Below are positions 5,598 to 5,743 of a stretch of 5,743 nt of DNA, one piece after another. Source of the DNA: Deinococcales bacterium (GTDB lineage: Bacteria; Deinococcota; Deinococci; Deinococcales; Deinococcaceae). The stretch is from contig JANYFS010000387.1 of assembly GCA_025359705.1 (NCBI GenBank), forward strand, positions 1 to 5,743, in the 5' to 3' direction. Numbering within the stretch: the stretch's first letter is position 1; every line of letters starts with the position of its first letter. The notes beneath the pieces are model-generated. The model had not been told where the DNA came from, ran no database searches, and saw only the letters and a program-made list of their open reading frames with translations. Position numbers and translations under genes: made by a program.

Positions 5598-5743
5598 AAA
5601 TAGACTTTTGTGTAGAAAGAAATTTTGAGATATGGTTCTATACACCGAGCCATAATCAGCTTCTTGTTAGAAGCAATATAGATCAAGACAATTTAATTGA
5701 TAGCAGGATTGAAATTTTATTTAAGGGAGTATCTGCTGTAGTT
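5594..5743 (+). CDS. Unknown small protein, N-terminal part, possible immunity protein; runs off window
   Basis: This is an open frame of 50 codons from a GTG at 5594 to the window end, beginning MKIDFCVERNFEIWFYTPSH and continuing NQLLVRSNIDQDN and RIEILFKGV. The GTG overlaps the stop of the previous gene (GTGA), and GAGGT (5583-5587) lies 6 bases upstream, so it is very likely translated and coupled. The pattern of a (W/F)xYTxxHxQLLLRS-like segment followed by R(I/V)(E/D)(I/V)LFK resembles a family of small bacterial proteins of unknown function; this is from memory and uncertain. The position behind a HINT remnant and a small coupled gene makes an immunity role plausible. Codon use is AT-rich, as in the preceding gene. 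Confidence 0.6.
   Translation, partial: MKIDFCVERNFEIWFYTPSHNQLLVRSNIDQDNLIDSRIEILFKGVSAVV

Noticed and set aside
5285..5686. A 133-codon minus-strand open frame in the AT-rich end.
   Set aside because: The plus-strand genes there have ribosome binding sites and a typical four-base overlap. The minus frame would cover both and has no supporting signals.

Overview
The window looks like a bacterial chromosome segment. The best guess is a Deinococcota member (Deinococcus/Meiothermus-like), but this is an inference only. It rests on a Pol X-PHP fusion protein, a cytoplasmic peptidoglycan-recycling gene set and a possible leaderless-type promoter. No rRNA or marker gene is present to confirm it. 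The most striking property is not a gene. By hand count the palindrome CTCGAG occurs 54 times between 197 and 5210, about once per 95 bases, and never in the last 533 bases. This resembles the 'highly iterated palindromes' known from cyanobacteria (HIP1), with a different sequence.

From 4995 down to 1 lies a compact five-gene minus-strand array, read right to left. It starts with polX (4995-3250), a Pol X/PHP protein whose polymerase acidic residues look replaced while all the PHP metal ligands are kept. A HAD-family phosphatase (3217-2534) follows. Next is an M19 membrane-dipeptidase-family peptidase (2555-1536), which overlaps the HAD gene by 22 bases. Then comes an NlpC/P60 endopeptidase of YkfC type (1479-499), and finally the N-terminal half of an L-Ala-D/L-Glu epimerase of YkfB type (502-1, cut by the window edge). 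The last two overlap by four bases. The NlpC/P60 enzyme, epimerase and dipeptidase form a plausible path for breaking down cell-wall muropeptides: the endopeptidase releases L-Ala-D-Glu, the epimerase makes L-Ala-L-Glu, and a dipeptidase splits dipeptides to free amino acids. A 7-bp tandem repeat immediately after the NlpC/P60 start codon could switch that gene on and off.

From about 5014 to 5259 on the plus strand lies the truncated C-terminal end of a pretoxin HINT domain, of the kind found in Rhs/polymorphic toxins. It ends in the typical VHN motif and is cut off beside the polX start. After VHN the DNA turns AT-rich and CTCGAG disappears. This part holds two small translationally coupled genes of unknown function (5307-5597, and 5594 to the window end). 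They look like a recently acquired toxin-end/immunity cassette.

There is no gap over 300 bases without a gene. I saw no tRNA, rRNA, CRISPR array or insertion sequence.
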